A stretch of DNA of 64,000 nt from Doris montereyensis (taxonomy: Eukaryota > Mollusca > Gastropoda > Nudibranchia > Dorididae). Positions 1 to 14,912 of the stretch are shown in pieces. The stretch covers positions 30,001-94,000 of the forward strand of contig JAXRKP010000367.1 in the NCBI GenBank assembly GCA_037039925.1. The letters are read 5' to 3'. Under the pieces are notes generated by a model. The model saw only the letters and a list, made by a program, of their open reading frames with translations. It did not search any database and was not told where the DNA came from. The position numbers were made by a program, and so were the translations under genes. Every line of letters begins with the position of its first letter. The stretch's first letter is position 1.

Positions 1-1085
1 ATTGATAACTGATGCTATTAATATTTGAAGACATTGATAACTGCTGACATTGATAACAGATGATAACTACATTTGATGACATTGACAACTGATGATATTA
101 ATATTCGATGACGATGACATTGATAACTGCTGATATTAAAATTTGATGACATTGATAACTGATTATATTAATATTTGATGACATTGATAACTGATGGTAT
201 TGATAACTGCTGATATTAATATTTGATGACATTGATAACTGACGATATTAATATTTGATGATATTGATAACTGATTATACTAATATTTGATGACATTTAT
301 AACTGATGATATTAATATTAGATGACATTGATAACTGATGATTTTAATATTTTATGACATTGATAACTGATTATATTAATATTTGATGACATTGATAACT
401 GATGATATTAATATTTGATGATTTTGATTACTGATTATATTAATATTTGATGACATTGATAACTGCTGATATTGATAACTGCTAATATTAATATTTGATG
501 ACAATGATAACTGCTGATATTGATAACTGCTGATATTGATAACTGCTGATATTAATATTTGATGACAATGATAACTGCTGATATTGATAACTGCTGATAT
601 TAATATTTGATGACATTGATAACTGACGATATTAATATTTGATGACATTTATAACTGATGATATTAATATTAGATGACATTGATAACTGATGATTTTAAT
701 ATTTGATGACATTGATAATTGCTGATATTAATATTAGATGACATTAATAACTGCTGATATTGATAACTGATGGTATTGATATTTGCTGATATTAATATTT
801 AATGATATTGATAACTGCTGATATTGATAACTGATGATATTAATATTTGATGATATTGATGACTGATTATACTAATATTTTATGACATTGATAACTGATG
901 ATATTAATATTTGATGACATTGATAACTGCTGATATTGATAACTGATGATATTGATATTTGATGATATTGATATTTGATGACATCGATAACTGATGATAT
1001 TAATATTTCATGATATTGATAACTGATATTAATATTTGATAACATTGATAGCTGATGATATTAATAATATTAATAACTGCCAGCA
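1..1085. repeat. Minisatellite, about 32-bp unit
   Basis: Tandem AT-rich array whose unit reads roughly GATGACATTGATAACTGATG followed by ATATTAATATTT. Successive GATGA starts lie 32 bp apart, for example 385 and 417. A shorter 15-bp sub-unit (TGATATTGATAACTGC-like) is interspersed. The array is truncated by the left edge of the window. Open frames read through it are repeat artefacts. Confidence 0.95.
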
Positions 1086-1335
1086 TAATTGATAATCAGC
1101 ATCATGAGATTTTGTAGTATCTGTACCTTGCTTGTCTGTTGGCACTGTTTCTAACACACAACATAGACATTTCGAATAAAATAAAATAGGGGATCGTTTT
1201 GTTATGAAGTATTTAGAAATCGTTTTTATTATAATATATTGATATACAACAAATGTAAAAATAGAACTAATCTTACTTTCAATGGAGCTTTGTTAATAAA
1301 AAGAAAAAAATGGTAAAGATTTCAATAAAAATACA
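1086..1335. other. Spacer between two minisatellites
   Basis: AT-rich single-copy-looking DNA. I see no gene or recognisable repeat. Confidence 0.5.
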
Positions 1336-2375
1336 CAGTTTCCCTCGTTGTTTTACATTCTAGTCATTTTCTGTATTAAACTACACATTTCCCCCTGTTG
1401 TTTTACACTTTAGTCGTTTTATGTATAAAAATACACATTTCCCCCTGTTGTTTTACACTTTAGTCATTTTATGTATAAAAATACACATTTCCCCCTGTTG
1501 TTTTACACTTTAGTCATTTTCTGTATAAAACTTCAAATTTCTCCCTGTTGTTTTACACTGTAGTCATTTTCTGTATAAAACTACAAATTTCTCCCTGTTG
1601 TTTTACATTGTAGTCATTTTCTGTATAAAACTAGAAATTTCTCCCTGTTGTTTTACACTGTAGTCATTTTCTGTATAAAACTACACATTTTCCCGCGTTG
1701 TTTTACATTGTAGTCATTTTCTGTATAAAACTACACATTTTCCCCCGTTGTTTTACACGTTAGATATTTTCTGTATAAAACTACACATTTTCCCCTGTTG
1801 TTTTACACTGTAGTCATTTTCTGTATAAAACTACACATTTCCCCCATTGTTTTACACCGTAGTCATTTTCTGTATAAAACTACACATTTCCCCCATTGTT
1901 TTACACTGTAGTCATTTTCTGTATAAAAATACACATTTTCCCCCATTGTTTTACATTGTAGTCATTTTCTGTATAAAACTACACAATTTCCCCCGTTGTT
2001 TTACACTGTAGTCATTTTCTGTATAAAACTACACATTTTCCCCTGTTGTTTTACACTGTAGTCATTTCTGTATAAAACTACACAATTTCCCGCGTTGTTT
2101 TACACTGTAGTCATTTCTGTATAAAACTACACATTTTCCCCTGTTGTTTTACACTGTAGTCATTTCTGTATAAAACTACACAATTTCCGCGTTGTTTTTA
2201 CACTGTAGTCATTTTCTGTATAAAACTACACAATTTCCCCCGTTGTTTTACACTGTAGTCATTTTCTGTATAAAACTACACATTTTCCCCGTTGTTTTAC
2301 ACTGCAGTCATTTTCTGTATAAAACTACACATTTTCCCCGTTGTTTTACACTTCAGTCATTTTCTGTACCAAAAA
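1336..2375. repeat. Minisatellite, about 50-bp unit
   Basis: About 20 copies of a unit containing GTTGTTTTACACTGTAGTC, then a CTGTATAAAACTACACATTT-type half. TTTTACAC recurs 50 bp apart (1751 and 1801). Units differ by single substitutions and by C-run length. Short ORFs within it are artefacts. Confidence 0.95.
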
Positions 2376-3760
2376 AACTGTGTAACCAATGTGTGGCTTC
2401 AGTTCTATTCGTTGATTAACTCCCCTGAAATAAGAACGTTGGCTCATTAGAATTCATTTTCAACTAAAATTAGCACCCACATATATACAAATTTTCGTCA
2501 ATCATGGCAGCACAAAACGTTCTTGAACATAAAAAGCATAGCACCAAAAAAGCACCTTTCACATAATAAAAATAAGTACTGGAAAAGACATAAAAAAATC
2601 AATTGACCTCATCATTACCTAAAAAAATAAAAAGTTGATTAAGAAACGTAACAAAGTTTCAGAATCTAAAATTTTTTGAATGTATCTCTGTTACTCATTT
2701 CGCTGAGTTCTTGAAACTTGATGTTTCATTTAGGCATCGGATATCAGCTTACAAAAAGTGTGTTAAAAAATGAAATGTTCACGGTCATGTTCATGTTATC
2801 AGGCAAAGTATGTTTTTACAAAGCAAAAACAGAAAATTTAATCAGTGACCTCAGTTGTCAGTTCAATCTCCATAAAATCAATAACACACGGTTGGTACAA
2901 TGTGTGTATGTAAGTTGTTTGCATTCAAATTGTTTACTCTATCAACGAAACAGCTTGGTATTTAATTTCGCATTAATCATAACTGGGAAGGGAAAATAAC
3001 TGGTGCCATTTTGAAACATAAAAAAGGAGGCAAAATATATAGTGTATATAATATGTTGACTGAAATGTGACACAAAAAACTTAAATGAAGGCCGAATGTC
3101 ATGGAATAGACACAAATTACTTCAATTAACTTAAAAAACTGAATGTAACATGGTCGGAAAAACGAGAAGATAAGAAAGAGAAAAGAGCCGAACCTGCTGA
3201 AAATAATTGGAAAAAGAATTATATTAATAAAAACAGAAGGGGAGTTCATTGACACCAAACCCTAGATGTGACCCGTGTTGGCTTTTTCCCGTTAAAACAT
3301 TTAGAAACCTCATATTCAAACTTTAGAGAGAATTGTCATGTATTTCATTCTTTCATTATTATTTATTTACGACAAAAGCATGGGTGAGTTTTTTGTGTGT
3401 CTTGAAATAAACAAACAAAAAAGTGTTCAAGCCAGAAAGAATAACTCTAATCTGAAACATAACAATAGAACATTTGTTATTTAAAAGGTAAATAGCATTT
3501 TAACTATACATGATACGTATAAAACACAACTTTTCACAACTTCGTTCGGACATTCTAGCTATTGGTTGGAGTTTTTTGTTGTATTTAGCTTGTTCGTTTT
3601 TGAGAGGGGTGGGAAGGGGGTTCCCCGCAACACCAAGAAGAAAAACAAAACTTGAATTGCTCCACTACATTGAAAACTGTCAAACATTTTGTAAAAGAAA
3701 AAGAAATGTTTACGAACTATGACTTCAATTTTGCAACTGATTTTCTCTTTCAAATCCAAA

Positions 3761-3812
<52 letters not shown>

Positions 3813-5597
3813 CATCATCATTGTTATTATGACTTTGACCGTGCCCTTGTTTGAAATGTTCAAGAAATAGTATTATGAGTCAAAAATACTATTTAGGTGA
3901 GGTAGGATAACAGTCATGGAAAAAATAGTCAGAGCTTTTTTAAAAATAAGATCTTACAGCGATAACATCAGATCTATTTTCCTGACATGCGATAATTCAA
4001 AGCATCAAAATCATATTCCAAAACAGAATTATATATATCTATAACAAAGAAATAATACATTAACATCGAGATGGAGGCGTAAAAATAATAAGAATATCAG
4101 TCAGCAATGAGATTCCTACATTTAATGAATTGTACTTGTATACATCATACTATTTTTAAAAAAGTCAAATGTATAATGTATACTAATAATTATCATTCTC
4201 TGACCACCATGGCTGCCTAGCTTGCCCTCACATGAAATTATTCAATCTTTCTGGTGGATCCGTTTAAAATCTAAAATAAATGGAAAACAAGATGCAAGAA
4301 ATCAATTTTGTCTCTGAACTCCACATCACTGCCCCTGTTGCTATCATCATGGTTCTATTTGTAGAAATTGTCATGGAAATGGGGGGGGGGAGGAGGGGGT
4401 GCTTTTTTCTTTCTTTGATTCTTCTTCTTCTCCTTCATGTGTTGAATATTGTCAGGAAAGGTAGATAACAAAGAATGAAAGGGATAATGAAAAAGTGGCT
4501 ATAATATAACACTAAAGAAAGGGGCCTTTTTGGACAATACCATTTTTTATCTTATATTGTCTTAAATTTGCTTCAAACAATGTCATAACCATCATGATTT
4601 TTATGACAAACTCGGCTCCCTTATCCACTGACTACAGCACCTTGATACCCGTCTTTCCTCAATCTTGTTAATTTTACTCTATGAGGACATGGGAGTTAGG
4701 TGGTACATAGCATTTTTCTGTAAAACGTTAAATGAAGTGACTCTTGTTTCAAGCGTAAGACACCATGAGAAAAGTGTTCATTGAAGTAACAAACAAATTA
4801 CAGGGAAAGACCATAACACATTACTCAGTTTAAGTAAAAGTTTAAAGAGATCATAAGCCAATGTTTCTTTCCATTGGGAAGCATGATCATGATGGTGAAT
4901 AGCTTTTTAATCCACTCTACTTGGATTGGAATTAAATTGGCAAATTATCCTTTTGGTTACATTATTAGGCAAGCTTTTGTTTGAAAGATTAAAAGAAAAT
5001 AAGATTGCTAACAATCTTTATGGGTAGCGGTGTGAAAAATACATTACCAGCCATGCTTTATTTTGTTCAAAAGGAAAATGGAAGCAGATCATAAGTAGTG
5101 TCTCATTCTATTTGAGAAATTACAAAAAAAAGAAGAGAGAAGATAAGATATTATAAACAACGTATATACTCAACATAGGAGTAGAAGAAGAGAATGGAAA
5201 AAAATATCACATTAGCAAGTAGAGCGGCCCTAACCTTGGTAATAAAAAGGCAAAAAGGATCAAAACAGTATGTCGCCATCCCCTTTGGGAATAGTGTGGA
5301 AAAAGATCATAAGGACTGATTAGTCGGGTTGTGAATGTAATGTTGCAAAAAACAAAGATCATAAAAATGACAGTTATTCTATTTGGAAGGAAGCCCTATA
5401 TTGTTATGTGGTATGCTGGGAAAGAAATCGAAAATGTATCACTCGTCTGCAGTCTAATAGAAAATAAGGGAAAGGAGAGTCCCAAAGACTATAATTCCCC
5501 TGTGTGTGTATGTAATGCATCTGATTGGCAAGACACCAACAACCTACCAGGGATGGCCGGCAGGGATGGCCTTGACCGGCAGATTTTCACCCATGGT
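2376..5597. other. Gene-free AT-rich stretch with a (TTA)n microsatellite
   Basis: No coding exon or transposon recognised on either strand. It includes an ATT trinucleotide run at about 3762-3814 and a short G-run at 4381-4390. Short ORFs here show no family signature. Confidence 0.5.
3762..3814. repeat. (ATT)n microsatellite
   Basis: About 17 uninterrupted ATT units followed by a few ATC units. Confidence 0.95.
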
Positions 5598-5868
5598 CTG
5601 TAGTAAAGTAAAGTTCCTTCAAGGCCATTACAGCCCATAGAGCCAGAACGTTTCCTGGTTTCTATAGTGTGAAGTGGAACAGGTGATAATAATCACCCCC
5701 TGGACAGGACACTAATGTGACACAGCCAAGCCAGTGATTGTACCCATTTTGCACCTCAGTCGAGGTGGGGATATACGTGTTAAGAATAAGAGTCTTTCCC
5801 AAGGAACACAACGCCGGGCCTGGCTTTGCCAGAATTCTAAGCCCCTCGGTTGGTCAGCACTTGAGGTA
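5598..5868 (-). mobile_element. tRNA-derived SINE, family 2, degraded copy
   Basis: Related to the copies at 57405-57608 and 61193-61373. Shared blocks include TTCAAGGCCATTACAGCCC, CCATAGAGCC and GGGCCTGGCTTTGCCAGAAT. The tRNA-like head is at the right end and is read on the minus strand. This copy has diverged in the box region (AAGCCCCTCGGTTGGTCAGC). Confidence 0.7.
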
Positions 5869-7158
5869 AACTATGTACACTTGGATCCATTAAAAGATAC
5901 TACGTTGGAACAATACAAGTCTGCACTTTTTTTATTATAGTAATAATGAGTAAGTTAAATCATATCATTATTGATTTGTCCATCAAAAGGGAGTTTGTCT
6001 TGTCAAGTTTGTCCTACCGAGATATGAAAACAAAATTATACATCAAAAACCATTATGTTCGTTTGAGTTGGAAAAGTCAACAGTTAAGAAAAATCAGGGG
6101 AATGTATTATATTATAAGGACAAAATTACCCATGGAATATCATAAACCAATAATATTAATGTGATTATCACAAAAATGCAAATAAATAAAAATCGCGAAA
6201 CAGGGAAATAATCAAAATCAAGCATTGATAAACCCATCATGTAAATCTGTTTAAATAAATGGGTGTATTAATGATCATGAAATGAGAAATCACAAACCTT
6301 TTTAACAACGTAGATCAAATGCAACAAAACTTTCAAATCAATGTTTTGCGTAACCAACAAGAAAGAAAAAAAAGAGAGAATTTAAAAACTATCAAATAAG
6401 CTTGAGAAAAGAAAATCTAAAGACTGGAAAAACCCATTTTACAGGTAATAATTGCCAGCTTGTACATTCAGGGAAAGAAGACGAGGAAGGCAGAAGAGAA
6501 CGGCATGAAAACAACATTGTAATCAAAACAGCTTTACACAACGTCTCTCTTTCTCAGGGCCTGTCATCCCCAGGCTGCCCAAGGTGGAAACAGCCGGTGC
6601 AGCTTTAATTCATCGATCAATGCAACGATTCCATGACCCCAAAAAGGGCCTCTGAGCGTCAAATCACGCCAAAACATTGACAACACTTGACAAAGTGAGG
6701 CAGCAAATAAATTTTTTAAATTATCAACAAAGTATAGAAACAGATTGTATATATTTGTATAGATATGTGAAACTATACAAAAATTCACAGATATATAAAT
6801 TGATACATAGATAAAGATACAGATACAAATATAGACAGATAGTTTTCTTTTCTTTTTTTTCTCTCTCTCTTTTAAGTGTGTTTATGAAAAGTTTCCGTCA
6901 CAAAATGACCAACACTTATATTTATATGTCATGTATTCTTGCAATTTAGATTTTTGGAATGACTTATTCGAAACTTCAAACAGTCCACAATACCATAGAG
7001 TGCTGATCATATGCACAAGAAGACAGCAATAGGACAGTTTCAAGGCTTTGAAGACCTCAAAAACAAAAAGACGACTTCTTTCCATGTCAACACTTTTTTA
7101 AACGTTAATGAGAAAATGTTTTAACATATCAACTTTTGCTCCAGACTTAATACGTATA
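5869..7158. other. Gene-free stretch
   Basis: AT-rich DNA. No supported gene, RNA or transposon. A pyrimidine-rich tract lies at 6840-6875. Confidence 0.45.
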
Positions 7159-8013
7159 TAGTGGAACCTCTCTAATCGGGATCACCGGAATCGGAAATCC
7201 GCCCAATCGGGAAACCCGCCCAATTGGGAAACCCGGCCAATCGGGAAACCCGGCCAATCGGGAAACCACCCCAATTGGGAAACCCCGGCCAATCGGAAAG
7301 AAATCTCAGGGAACAGATTTTTCTAAACGGGAAAGGTTCTAATCGGGACAATTTTTTGCAGGCTTGCATTGATTATCATCACCATTTCCCCATATTTATT
7401 TATTTCAACACGTACTTGTTATCCAAATTTGGTTTTCATGTTAGCAAAACATCATTTATTACACTTGCATTAGTGCTACACGTGTTATACATTACACAAT
7501 ATGTACGTGATGTCACAAGTGCCAGTTGACAACGACCATAAGCCAGACATCTATTGCGAAGGTGTGAAAGAAGGCGTCGAGCCAGTCCTTGCTCGTCCAC
7601 CCTAACAATAGAGTACGGTGCTGACACGGGACGGCGCTTAGGAAGCAGACTTGTGCAGTGTCATAGTCTTTTATTGCCCAGCTAACCAGCCAATCGCAAG
7701 GGTGGACATGCGAGGAGATTTAACGATTCACTATGCCTTTTTGATTACGTGTTTTATATATGTACCATCCAACAAAGACCGACTGTGAGTGTGAGTGACA
7801 TCTCTGATAAACGCCATCTTTGTTTTTAATCGACTGTTCTGGTCCTGTGGCTACTTGTTCGTTTAATTCTGCAGTTTACCACTAACAGAAGGGCTTAGGT
7901 ACCTCAAACTGCTGAGGGAAAACCAAAATGCCTAGGTGGCCAGGAAATCGAAACCTGGCAAACGGAGACAATTTTACAATCACCAAGAGTTCCCAATTAG
8001 AGAAGTGCCACTG
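7159..8013. mobile_element. Non-autonomous pogo/Tigger-like DNA transposon (MITE), copy 1
   Basis: Terminal inverted repeats: the left end reads TAGTGGAACCTCTCTAAT and the right end, reverse-complemented, CAGTGGCACTTCTCTAAT. A TA dinucleotide flanks both sides, as expected for Tc1/mariner-superfamily insertion. The interior matches 32330-33151 over nearly its whole length (for example GCTTAGGTACCTCAAACTGC in both) but encodes no transposase. This copy has an internal expansion of a short CCAATCGGGAAACC unit at about 7200-7290. Confidence 0.8.
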
Positions 8014-8466
8014 TATATGGGAATATGGGAAATACGTTTCTCTAAATAGATATGCAAATACTGAGAAAAATTTAAAACGTGTAAAAAATGTTATCTTCTT
8101 TAAACTCTTAAGCAGTTTTGTTTTCATTGCAATAGCACATCATAACATGAATACAAATATCATAACACTTGAAACCACGACAACATTGAGCGTATCAAAA
8201 ATCTACTTAATTAATACAGTACAAAATATCAGTAAAAATCCTTTATCATCAGTGTACACAGATTTAGACTAGACACACAGGAAGAATGAGTTAGCTTTCA
8301 CTCAAGGGCCAGTTTGTCAGCCTAATAATATCACCATTCACAACGTAGCAACAACTACTTGAAAACAACAACAAGGCTTATACTTATGATTTAGTTTGAT
8401 GCATTTCGTAATGATTTGTTCAAATGTAGTTGTAGTCAAACAAAAACTAATGTAATTGAAAAACAT
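8014..8466. other. Gene-free spacer
   Basis: AT-rich DNA with nothing recognisable. Confidence 0.4.
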
Positions 8467-8835
8467 ATGAACAGCTAATTGAAATCATCACCTCTAATAT
8501 CACTAGTTTACAAAAGATAAGAAAACAGCTAATTGAAATCATCACCTCTAATATCACTAGTTTACAAAAGATAACAAGACAGCTAACTGAAATCATCACC
8601 TCTAATATCACTAGTTTACAAAGATAAGAAAACAGCTAATTGAAATCATTACCTCTAATATCACTAGTTTAGAAAAAGATAAGAAAACAGCTAATTGAAA
8701 TCATTACCTCTAATATCACTAGTTTACAAAAAGATAAGAAAACAGCTAATTGAAATCATTACCTCTAATATCACTAGTTTACAAAAGATAAGAAAACAGC
8801 TAATTGAAATCATCACCTCTAATATCACTAGTGTA
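8467..8835. repeat. 54-bp tandem repeat, about 7 copies
   Basis: Unit begins AACAGCTAATTGAAATCATC and contains CACCTCTAATATCACTAGTT. Starts recur about every 54 bp from 8470. Copies are over 90% identical, differing mainly in A-run length and a C/T in ATCATC/ATCATT. It lies 3' of the TMEM47-like gene, which is on the minus strand. Confidence 0.93.
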
Positions 8836-9340
8836 CAAATGATACCAAAAACAAAGAAAGAAAAGATTGTGCCAAAAAAAAATGTTTTCCATGCAAGGCT
8901 CACAGTTCCCAATAGAGAAGAAAGTCTAATCCAAGACTTGAGAGTTTTTCTATCTTATATGGTGTCTGGGAAAACCCAGACAATATTGAATTTGAAGAAA
9001 ACTTTAAACGGGACGATGGAACAGAGTGTAATGTAACAACTGCCACACCTCAGCATTTCATTCGGTTCCAACCAAACAACCAATCAACCTCAAGACCAAA
9101 ATTACTTTCCTCCTATACTAGTGAAAACTAAATCCAAAGACCAAAATGGTAGTTAGTAAGTTAAGTACGCAGTTAATCTTATGGTGGTGCGTGCGCTGGA
9201 AAATTCATAAAATCTCACAGGGAAAACATTATACGAAGTGAAAAATATGGGAGAATTTTCAAAGAGAAAATATTTCTGATAGCCTATAATCCAAACAAGT
9301 AGTTGAGTGCTATGAGCCCTTCCCCCCGGTGTTGCTACTC

Positions 9341-9543
9341 TCAAGCCTTGTTGTTGTAAAAGGCAGGTGGCATTTCACGACCAAAGGCTGATGTCATTGG
9401 CTGGGCCTCCTGCTCTTCCTCAACTCGAATGAAGAACAAAACGGTTGCTCAATCAAGAAGCAGACGGCAGCCCAGGCGAGTCCATACGTCCAATCAAACA
9501 AGAACTCGGATGTCTCTGCCTGATAGTTTGGGTCATTCTCTAC
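9341..9543 (-). CDS. TMEM47-like exon 5 (TM4 and C-terminus)
   Basis: The acceptor TTGTCATTGCAG precedes VENDPNYQAETSEFLFDWTY and the TM4 motif YGLAWAAVCFLI. The frame then changes, and the new frame gives TVLFFIRVEEEQEAQP and a tail ending YNNKA before TGA (9341-9343). The 203-bp length is one nucleotide short of, or two over, a clean reading frame. Confidence 0.82.
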
Positions 9544-12500
9544 CTGCAATGACAAACAGAACAACAAACACCCGATTTATTTGCATGACAAAATCCTAGT
9601 ATTTAAAATAAGTAGAATAAAAGCTATAGAATGAAATATTAATAATACATTAGTTTGGTTCATTGGCATTTACTCTATCCACCACATGTGATGATTTCAG
9701 TGAATTTGACTGATTCACTCCATTGACTTTATTGATTAAATTTATTTCCTCCAAATTGACTGATTCACTCCATTGACTTTATTGATTAAATTTACTTCCT
9801 CCGACTTGACTGATTCATTCAATTGACTTCATTAATTAACTTCCTTAAACATGACTGATTCACTTCATTGATTTACTTCTTCAACTTGACTGATTTACTC
9901 CATTGACTTCATTGATTTACTTTCTTCACCTTCACTGATTTACTCTATTGACTTCATTGATTTACTTCCTTCAACTTGACTGACTAACTCCACTAACTTC
10001 ATTGATTTACTTCCTTCACCTTGACTGATTTACTCCATTGACTTCATTCATTTATTCCATTGACTTGACTGATTTACTCCATTGACTTCAATCATTTATT
10101 CCTTTAACTTGACTGATTCACTCTATTGACTTCATTGATTTACTCAATTGACTTTAATGATTTACTTCCTTCGACTTGACTGATTTACTCCACTGACTTA
10201 ATTGATTTACTTCTTTCAACTTGACTAATTTACTCCATTGACTTCATCAATTAACTTCCTTCAACATGACTGATTCATTCCATTGACTTCATTGATTAAC
10301 TTCCTTCAACTTGACTGATTTACTCCATTGACTTCATTGATTTACTTCCTTCAACTTGACTGATTTACTCCATTGGCTTCATTGATTTACTTCCTTCAAC
10401 TTGACTGATTTACTCCATTGACTTCATTGATTTACTTCCTTCAACTTGACTGATTCACTCCCCTGACTTCATTGATTTACTTCCTTCAACTTGACTGATT
10501 TACTCCATTGACTTCATTGATTTACTTCCTTCAACTTGACTAATTTACTCCATTGACTTCATTGATTAACTTCCTTCAACATGACTGATTCATTCCATTG
10601 ACTTCATTGATTTACTTCCTTCAACTTGACTGATTTACTCCATTGACTTCATTGATTTACTTCCTTCAACTTGACTAATTTACTCCATTGACTTCATTGA
10701 TTTACTTCCTTCAACTTGACTGATTTACTCCACTGACTTCATTGATTTACTTCCTTCAACTTGACTGATTTACTCCATTGACTGCATAGATTTACTTCTT
10801 TCAACTTGACTGATTCACTCCCTGACTTCATTGATTTATTCTGTTGAACCTGACTGATTCACTCAACTGATTATAGACTCACTCCATTAACTCCATTGAT
10901 TTACTTCATTGAACCTGACTGATTCTATCCATTGACTTCACTGATTCACTCCATTGAACCTGACTGATTCACTCCATTGACTTCACTGACTCACTCCATT
11001 GAACCTGACTGATTCACTCCATTGACTTCATTAACTCAGTCTGTTAACTTCACTGATTTACTTCATTGAACCTGACTGATTTACTCCATTAAACCTGACT
11101 GATTCACTCGATTAACTTCACTGATTTACTCCATTGAATCTGACTGATTCTCTCCGTTAACTTCATTGATTTGCTCCGTTGAACCAGACTGATTCACTCT
11201 ATTGACTTCATTAATTTACTCCATTGAACCTGACTGATTCATTTCATTAACTTCCCTCCATTGAACCTGACTAATTTATTCCATTAACTGTACTGATTTA
11301 CTCCATTGAACCTGACTGATTTACTCATTGAACCTGACTAATTCACTCCATTAACTTCATTGATTTACTCCATTGAACCTGACTGATTCATTCTATTGAC
11401 TTCATTGATTCACTCCTTTGAACCTGACTAATTCACTCCATTAACTTCATTGATTTACTCCATTGAACCAGACTGATTCACTCTATTGACTTCATTAATT
11501 TACTCCATTGAACCTGACTGATTCATTTCATTAACTTCACTCCATTAAACCTGACTAATTTATTCCATTAACTGTACTGATTTACTCCATTGAACCTGAC
11601 TGATTTACTCCATTGAACCTGACTAATTCACTCCATTAACTTCATTGAATTACTCCACTGAACCTGACTGATTCACTCTATTTACTTCATTGATTTACTC
11701 CATTGAACCTGACTAATTCACTCCATTAACTTCATTGATTTACTCCATTGAACCTGACTGAATCACTCCATTGAATGCATTGATTTACTCCATTGACTTC
11801 ATTGATTTACCCATTGACTTCATTGATTTACTCCATCGACTTCATTGATTTACTCCATGGAATTTGACTGCTTCACTTCATTGACTTCATTGAATTAATC
11901 CATCGACTTCATTCATTTAATGTGATTTACTCCATTGTCTTCCTTGATTTACTCTCTTGAACGATTGATTCACTCCATCCAGTTACTCAATTGAACTTGA
12001 CTGATTCACTCCACTAACTTCATTGATTTTTACTCCATTGAACCTGACCGATTCACTCCATTGAACCTGAATGGCTCACTCCTTTGACTTCACTGATTCA
12101 CTCTACTGACTTCATTGATTTACTGCATTGTCTTCACTGATTCACTTCTACCGACTTCATTGATCTACTTCCTTGACTTGACTGGTTCCTTTCACATGAT
12201 GAGCATCACAAGGACCTTAAATGTACGGTGAGATGAACATTCTCAATGCCAAGCACTAGAACCGGGCATACAAGTGTAAGACAATGACCTTCTGATCATC
12301 CCAAGTCTGTACAATCTCAATCTATATATTACGTCATCACAGCTATTCCGTCACGGCTATCATAAAATTTCTAACCACCACAGACAACAAGCTTCTTACC
12401 TCATCAGTAAACTTGGACGGGATAGATGATCAGGCTGATGACAAGACAGAGAACTGCAGACCAAGACGTATAAAGTTTAAATCAGGAAAAACAGCTTCCA

Positions 12501-14816
12501 TGTCAAATCAACACACCCCGACTGGCTAACAGCATCATTTTTAACAGACACCTAACCTATCAAAGTTGTCAAGACAGCAAATGTCTTTTTCTTACTTTAT
12601 AGATTTCAATTTTAGGCAATTCGATGAAACCAGATGTGTACATGATCAAGCCCAGCCTCTCAGTTGTTATAAACAGGTGCTGAAAGCAAACTCTCTTTCC
12701 ACCTGTCAGACGGCAAGGTACCAATTGAAATTCATCCACCTTGGTCAGGCAGCCAATAGTCACCCCATGTAGCATAAGTTGTAAACACTCTGTGAGTCTA
12801 ACTCAACCTGCCTGACACCACAGCATCATGATACACAGTGTTTTGTGTCAGCAAAGCCAACAATAGTGTCTAAATTCTTCATTCCTTCACGCAAGTTGTG
12901 CACATAATTCAGTTTAATCGCTGTCAATCAAATCACTGATGCATCCCCAACAAATGTGAGTTGGTGAATGAGGAAACTTTCATTTATATGTTGCGTGTTT
13001 GCCAGGTAGAAATGCATTGCCATTGGCTACAAAGGTTCCATCCCTGCAAAGCTGACCTGTCCCTCAATTAAACTAATAGACATTTATTGCATAATTAACC
13101 CTTTCCTGCCTACTACGACTCAATGTGCCATTAGCCTTGCAGCCTACTGCGACAGATTGCGACATCAGCATTGATGCCTAAAGCACCCTAATGCGTCCCT
13201 GGCTTAGTCTTCGTCTTTATATTCCCTTAATGGGCGGGATCCTGAGAAAGCCATTTTTGCCTAAAATGGGACTAATCTAGTTTATACCAACCAAAAAAAG
13301 CTCAGTATCGATTTCTTGAATTTTAAAGATTTTTTTAGATACGATACCAGCCTAACTTTCAACGCATCTTTTGAACTGCAAAAACCAGGAATTTTGCCTT
13401 AAGTATGGAATGTTGGTAGTCATTTTAATCAGCACAGTGTAAGCTATGAAAAAATCCACAAATGGCAACATTTCTTAAATATTTCCTTAGGTCTCAAGTA
13501 AATATGTGATATATTCCAGACGATGTTATCAAAAAGTGCTGTCCGACATGGATATGGAGTCGAGCAGTTGAAACAGGGTCGATAAGAAATAGTTGAGGGC
13601 CTCTTACGGTTTTATGATGTTTCAAAGTATTATCCTACTCTTTTCGAGTTTTTTATGTGAAAAAACATTCAAATAATAAAACAAAATAGTTTCAAATACA
13701 ATTCACTCAAAATTGACTTTTTGACTGTTTTTTTTGCTAAGTAGTTCTGTAATTTTCAACAAATTCGTTTGAAATTTGTCACAGAGCTGCTTTATTTTAT
13801 TACTAAGAGATCTACTGTGGGATTTTTGATATCTTTTGTACTTTTTGAGAAATTCCTGATTTTTATTGGAAAATTCAGAGAAATTAGTTTCTTTCCAGCC
13901 TCAATGTTTTAACATTCGTAAAACAAAAACTGTACAAGATATCAAAGAAACAATATCAGAAATTCAGGATATTGGTTTGAAGTTTGTATGTGTAAAATTA
14001 TAATCCTCTAAATGGAAAACTGTAGGATTACCTACATAGTTTTAGAAAAGGGACAAAATTGACCTAGTTTTTTCATAAAAATTAAAGATGGCAGCCGCTT
14101 CCATGGCTTTCATTTCCTCTGATTTCCGCTAAGCTGAACTCATTTATGAAGTTTAAAATGTGTACCTCTTCAAACTAAAGAAATCATAAAATGGGAAAAC
14201 TGTATGTCTACAAAGCATTTGAAAATTGCCAAAATTGACTTAGTTTTTCACCAAAAATACAAGATGGTGACCGTTTACATGGCAACTTAACTTTTCAAAA
14301 ATGACTTTCATTTCCATGAAGCTTATAATTGTGTATCTCTTCAAACTAAAAAAAAATCGATCTCAGGACTTCAAATCAAAATCATTTAAATTGAAAGATG
14401 TTTTAGTCCCTAAAGTTAATTCAAACTGAGACAGGTATATTTTTTATCAGAGTTGCATCCCTTTCCAATAATTTTGTTAAAAGTTGATAAGAAGATATTA
14501 CAAAAATCTCACGCCACTTTTTTTATATTGATAATTAGATTAAGATACCGGTAATACACGATAGAATAACAACAGGCCAACGTACTTGATACAATGCAGC
14601 CAACGCCAGAGATGATATAGGCCAATCGCAACTTTACAAAGGCCCCAGATTGCTGACACCATGGTGACGACATTCGCAATGAGAGCAAAGAAAACCATGG
14701 CCACACAAGCTTTCAGCCAATCTGAAAGTTAAAGAAATAATCTGTTATGTTGTGTATCAAACATTATACTGTCGTCTGTTTTTAAGATTATACATGTGAG
14801 ATTTGGAGATGATCTG

Positions 14817-14912
<96 letters not shown>

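Noticed and set aside
1..2375. CRISPR-like repeat array
   Set aside because: There are no unique spacers of regular length. These are degenerate head-to-tail minisatellites in a eukaryote.
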